Assembly (NCBI GenBank): GCA_964648215.1
Contig: CAZYMF010000194.1
Location: 1 to 9,236, forward strand
Reading direction: 5' to 3'
Length of the DNA: 9,236 nt
From: CAZYMF01 sp964648215
GTDB lineage: Bacteria > Desulfobacterota > Binatia > HRBIN30 > JACQVA1
Shown here: positions 6,399 through 9,236 of the stretch, one piece after another
Layout: each line of letters opens with the position of its first letter
Position numbering within the stretch: the first letter of the stretch is position 1
Made by a program: the position numbers and the translations under genes
Notes under the pieces: model-generated
What the model was told of the DNA's origin: nothing
The model's input: only the letters and a program-made list of their open reading frames with translations
Databases searched by the model: none

Positions 6399-7598
6399 AT
6401 GCTCGTCCCGTTCCTCGACCTGCGACTGACCGACGTGATCGACATCCTCGTCGTCACCACGCTGGTCTACACCGTGATCGCCTGGATCCGTCGTACCCAC
6501 GCGGCGCAGGCGGCCACGGGCATTCTCATGATGGGCATTTTCTACGTTGCCGCCCGCGTTCTCGGGCTGCAGCTCACCGCTTGGATCTTCCAGGGCTTCT
6601 TCGCGATCTTCGTGGTGATGATCGTCGTCATCTTCCAGGAAGAGCTGCGCCAGATGTTCGAGCAAGTCGCGACCTGGAGATTCCGCCGGCCAAAAGGTCA
6701 GGTGACGCCAACGATTCCCACCGACGTGCTGATTCAATGTCTGTCGGACTTCGCGCGCGACCGCATCGGCGCCCTGGTCGTTATCCCGGGGCGACAGTCG
6801 GTCCAGCGCCACGTCCAGGGCGGGATCGAGCTGAACGGGCGCCTCAGTCTGCCGCTGCTGAAGAGTATATTCGACCCTCACTCCGCCGGGCACGACGGGG
6901 CGGTGATCGTCGAGGACGGGCGCCTGACGCGCTTTGCCGCGCATCTGCCCTTGTCGAAGGACTTCCGGCAGCTCGCCGGTGTCGGCACGCGTCACAGCGC
7001 CGCCCTCGGCCTGGCCGAGCTCACCGACGCGCTCTGCCTGGTGGTCTCCGAGGAGCGCGGGCGGGTGTCGATCGCCCAGGATGCCACGTTGCAGCAGCTG
7101 CAGAACCCGCAGGAGCTGGGGCAGGTACTCGAGCGCTTCTTCGCGCGGCGCAACCCGACCCGGCAGAGCCGCCGCGCCGCCTGGCGGCAGGTGCTGTTGG
7201 CCAATTGGGCCGAAAAGGTCGTCTCGCTGGTGCTGGTGGCGGGCCTCTGGTACCTGTTCGTGCCCGGATCGCGCCCCACGCAGATCACCTACGATGTGCC
7301 GGTCAAGGTCGCCAACCTGCCGGAGGACTATGTCCTGGAAGACGTGTCGCCATCGTCCGTGAAGGCGACGTTCTCGGCGCCGGCACGCGCGTTCTACCTT
7401 TTCGATCCCAACCGCCTGGAGCTCAGCGTCGACGCGACGCTCGTGAAGCTGGGGCGCCGGACCTTCGAGATCAGCGATGAGAACCTGCGCCACCCGAGCG
7501 CTCTCGCGCTCGAGGATCTCACCCCGAGTCGGATCAAGATCTCGGTTCGAAAAGCGTCCGATGGCGGCAACGGGGAGACGCCTGCCAACGGCAGCTGA
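6399..7598 (+). CDS. CdaA-type diadenylate cyclase fused to a YbbR (CdaR-like) domain
   Basis: This 399-residue membrane protein would make cyclic di-AMP from two ATP. Residues 1-80 hold three hydrophobic segments (about 11-29, 38-58, 62-80), as in CdaA. The DisA_N cyclase domain (about 100-235) shows the catalytic DGA motif in GHDGAVIVEDG (164-174) and GTRHSAALGLAE (196-207), which is RHS where most family members have RHR. A fourth hydrophobic segment (about 271-288) follows, ending LWYLFVPGSRP, and then a beta-rich domain (about 294-395: ITYDVPVKVANLP, LEDVSPSSVKATFSAPA, LTPSRIKISV) that fits a single YbbR repeat. Canonical CdaA is about 270 residues and its regulator CdaR (YbbR) is a separate protein from the next gene; here both are one chain. 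GAAGG lies 7 nt before the ATG. No glmM follows; the next gene is glgE. The cyclase call is firm; activity with RHS is untested. Confidence 0.9.
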   Translation: MLVPFLDLRLTDVIDILVVTTLVYTVIAWIRRTHAAQAATGILMMGIFYVAARVLGLQLTAWIFQGFFAIFVVMIVVIFQEELRQMFEQVATWRFRRPKGQVTPTIPTDVLIQCLSDFARDRIGALVVIPGRQSVQRHVQGGIELNGRLSLPLLKSIFDPHSAGHDGAVIVEDGRLTRFAAHLPLSKDFRQLAGVGTRHSAALGLAELTDALCLVVSEERGRVSIAQDATLQQLQNPQELGQVLERFFARRNPTRQSRRAAWRQVLLANWAEKVVSLVLVAGLWYLFVPGSRPTQITYDVPVKVANLPEDYVLEDVSPSSVKATFSAPARAFYLFDPNRLELSVDATLVKLGRRTFEISDENLRHPSALALEDLTPSRIKISVRKASDGGNGETPANGS

Positions 7599-7727
7599 GG
7601 TCGTCTAAGTCGTTGAATAACCGCGGCTAGACCGAAAGACCACAAGCAATACATGTGCTCGGGTAGGGCCCCCTTTCTGCGGCCGGTGGGGTGACAAGCC
7701 GGCTACAGTCCGTCATAAGAATAGAGA
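7599..7727. other. Intergenic gap between the cyclase fusion and glgE
   Basis: These 129 nt hold no open frame or RNA motif that I recognise. There is no clear terminator with a T-tract after the cyclase gene and no good promoter pair before glgE. TTGAAT at 7613-7618 is -35-like but has no matching -10 at the right distance. Readthrough from the cyclase gene into glgE is possible. Confidence 0.4.
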
Positions 7728-9236
7728 ATGGGACAGGGGGAGCGAGGGAAGAAAGCTGGCCGAGCCGTGCGCCAGGGTGAGGCCGCCGGCGTGCTCGGCG
7801 CCGCGTCGCGGCCTCGGGCTGCGGCCAAGGCGCCACCAGCGCGGGTCATCGTGGAGAACGTCGAGCCGGGCATCGACGGCGGACGCTTCGCCGCCAAGCG
7901 CGTGCTCGGCGACGTGGTCACCGTGACGGCGGACGTCTTCGCCGAAGGCCACGACCAGTTGGGCGCCGCGCTCTGTTTCCGCCCGGCGGACGAGCCGGAG
8001 TGGCGCGAGGTGCCGATGGAGCATCTCGTCAACGATCGCTGGCAGGCGCCGTTCCCGGTCACCCGGCTCGGTCGCTGGGAGTACACGGTCGTCGCCTGGG
8101 TCGACGAGTTCTCCTCGTGGCGGCGCGGCCTGGCCAAGAAGTTCGAGGCCGGCCAGGACGTGGCCAGCGAGCTGCTCGAAGGCGCCGAGCTGCTCCGCCG
8201 TGGCGCCGACCGCGCCGGCGATGGGCCGGACGCTTCCTGGTTGCGGGAGCGGGCCGCCGGCCTGGGCGCCGCGACGGAGCAGGCGACACGGGTCTCGCAG
8301 GCGCTCGCGGCGGAGTTGGCGGCCTGCATGGCGCGGCACCCCGACCGCAGCCGCGCCGCTCGCTTCGATCCCGTCTTGCGGCTCGAGGTCGAGCGCGAGC
8401 GGGCCCGCTTCGGCGCCTGGTACGAGATGTTCCCGCGCTCGTGCGCGAGCGAGCCGGGCCGGCACGGCACCTTCGAGGACTGCGAGGCGCGGCTGCCCTA
8501 CATCGCCGAGATGGGCTTCGATGTTCTCTATCTGCCGCCGATTCACCCGATCGGCACCAGCTTCCGCAAGGGCAAGAACAACACGCCGGGGGCCGGGCCC
8601 GACGACGTCGGCAGTCCCTGGGCGATCGGCTCCCCCGCCGGAGGCCACGATGCGGTGGATCCCGCCCTCGGCACGCTCGACGATTTCGACCGGCTGGTGG
8701 CCAAGGCGCGCGAGCACGAAATCGAGATCGCCCTCGACATCGCGTTTCAGTGCTCGCCGGATCATCCCTACGTCACGCAGCACCCGGAGTGGTTTCGCCG
8801 GCGACCCGACGGAACCGTGCAGTACGCCGAGAATCCGCCGAAGAAGTACCAGGACATCTATCCGCTCGACTTCGAGAGCGATCACTGGGAAGAGCTGTGG
8901 GCGGAGCTCAAGCGGGTCGTGCTGTTCTGGATCGGCCACGGCGTCACGATCTTCCGCATCGACAATCCGCACACCAAGCCGTTCGCCTTCTGGGAATGGC
9001 TCATTGCGGAGGTGCGCCGGGAGCATCCCGAGACCATCTTTCTCGCCGAAGCGTTCACCCGCCCGAAGGTGATGCGCGAGCTGGCCAAAGGCGGCTTCTC
9101 GCAGTCGTACACCTACTTCACCTGGCGCAACACCAAGGCCGAGCTGACCGAGTACTTCACCGAGCTGACGCAGACGCCCTCGCACTGGTACATGCGCCCG
9201 AACCTCTTCGCCAACACCCCGGACATCTTCCACGAG
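7728..9236 (+). CDS. glgE: Alpha-1,4-glucan:maltose-1-phosphate maltosyltransferase, 5' part (cut by window end)
   Basis: GlgE (GH13_3) moves maltose from maltose-1-phosphate to the non-reducing end of alpha-glucan, the last step of the trehalose-to-glucan route. The first 503 codons are present and the frame is open at the window edge; the family is about 660-700 residues, so roughly the last quarter is missing. Residues about 39-130 match the N-terminal beta-sandwich domain (VIVENVEPGIDGGRFAAKRV) and 130-220 a helical region. The catalytic barrel starts at FGAWYEMFPRS (228-238), followed by PPIHPIG (270-276), FRKGKNN (279-285), GVTIFRIDNPHTKP with the nucleophile D412, IFLAEAFTRP with acid/base E441, and NTPDIFHE with D499. 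The 29-residue D-to-E spacing is that of characterised GlgE. The ATG at 7728 has a weak ribosome site; GTG at 7791, with AGGGTGAGG 8 nt upstream, is a good alternative and would remove a basic, Ala/Gly-rich 21-residue leader that the family lacks. Confidence 0.93.
   Translation, partial: MGQGERGKKAGRAVRQGEAAGVLGAASRPRAAAKAPPARVIVENVEPGIDGGRFAAKRVLGDVVTVTADVFAEGHDQLGAALCFRPADEPEWREVPMEHLVNDRWQAPFPVTRLGRWEYTVVAWVDEFSSWRRGLAKKFEAGQDVASELLEGAELLRRGADRAGDGPDASWLRERAAGLGAATEQATRVSQALAAELAACMARHPDRSRAARFDPVLRLEVERERARFGAWYEMFPRSCASEPGRHGTFEDCEARLPYIAEMGFDVLYLPPIHPIGTSFRKGKNNTPGAGPDDVGSPWAIGSPAGGHDAVDPALGTLDDFDRLVAKAREHEIEIALDIAFQCSPDHPYVTQHPEWFRRRPDGTVQYAENPPKKYQDIYPLDFESDHWEELWAELKRVVLFWIGHGVTIFRIDNPHTKPFAFWEWLIAEVRREHPETIFLAEAFTRPKVMRELAKGGFSQSYTYFTWRNTKAELTEYFTELTQTPSHWYMRPNLFANTPDIFHE

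Noticed and set aside
7599..7727. A riboswitch (for example c-di-AMP sensing) ahead of glgE
   Set aside because: I could not find the conserved core of the known ydaO/yuaA-type riboswitch or any convincing stem arrangement in this short gap.
7713..9233. A 506-codon open frame on the minus strand opposite glgE
   Set aside because: The plus strand encodes GlgE with all catalytic motifs in order, and the antisense product is Arg-, Leu- and Val-rich without recognisable motifs.
1359..9236. A trehalose/glycogen gene cluster made of the glycosidase and glgE
   Set aside because: About 4 kb and two opposite-strand genes separate them, no treS, pep2 or glgB is in the window, and the glycosidase substrate is unknown.

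Overview
The window is high-GC DNA with long, densely packed genes, short intergenic gaps and many antisense shadow frames. It looks like a chromosomal segment of an uncultured Gram-negative, probably soil or groundwater bacterium. The first gene is an amidohydrolase of a type often expanded in Binatota, Deltaproteobacteria-like and actinobacterial genomes. The remaining genes (CNNM/CorC family protein, diadenylate cyclase, GlgE, DUF309) fit a Binatota, Desulfobacterota or Acidobacteria-like host. This placement is inference from gene content only; there is no rRNA or other taxonomic marker here. I see no phage, insertion sequence, tRNA, CRISPR array or toxin cassette.

Layout: (1) 19-1179 (+), an Amidohydro_2 family metal-dependent hydrolase. 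(2) 1180-1358, an intergenic gap holding inverted repeat copy A. (3) 1359-3782 (+), a large membrane-anchored protein with a predicted alpha/alpha-barrel glycosidase fold; it overlaps by 17 nt with (4) 3766-4320 (+), a DUF309 protein. (5) A GC-rich hairpin at 4329-4346 separates this pair from the convergent gene (6) 4354-4632 (-), a small protein of four 17-18-residue repeats. (7) 4633-4830 holds a perfect palindromic hairpin. (8) 4831-6105 (-), a CNNM/CorC-type membrane protein (DUF21, two CBS, CorC_HlyC). (9) 6106-6398, a divergent intergenic region with inverted repeat copy B. (10) 6399-7598 (+), a CdaA-type diadenylate cyclase fused to a YbbR (CdaR-like) domain. (11) 7728 to the window end (+), the first 503 codons of GlgE, cut by the window edge.

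Functional themes: the diadenylate cyclase (c-di-AMP, usually tied to osmotic and cell-wall homeostasis) stands divergent from a CBS-domain ion-transport-type protein. GlgE makes alpha-glucan from maltose-1-phosphate, and the glycosidase at 1359 could be a second carbohydrate-active enzyme, but the two are about 4 kb apart with opposite-strand genes between them, so a shared pathway is only a suggestion.

The most notable points are the single-polypeptide CdaA-YbbR fusion, its RHS variant of the usual RHR motif, and the pair of 39/43-identical copies of a purine/pyrimidine-skewed inverted repeat sitting in two separate promoter regions. None of these amounts to a clearly new defence or mobile system.
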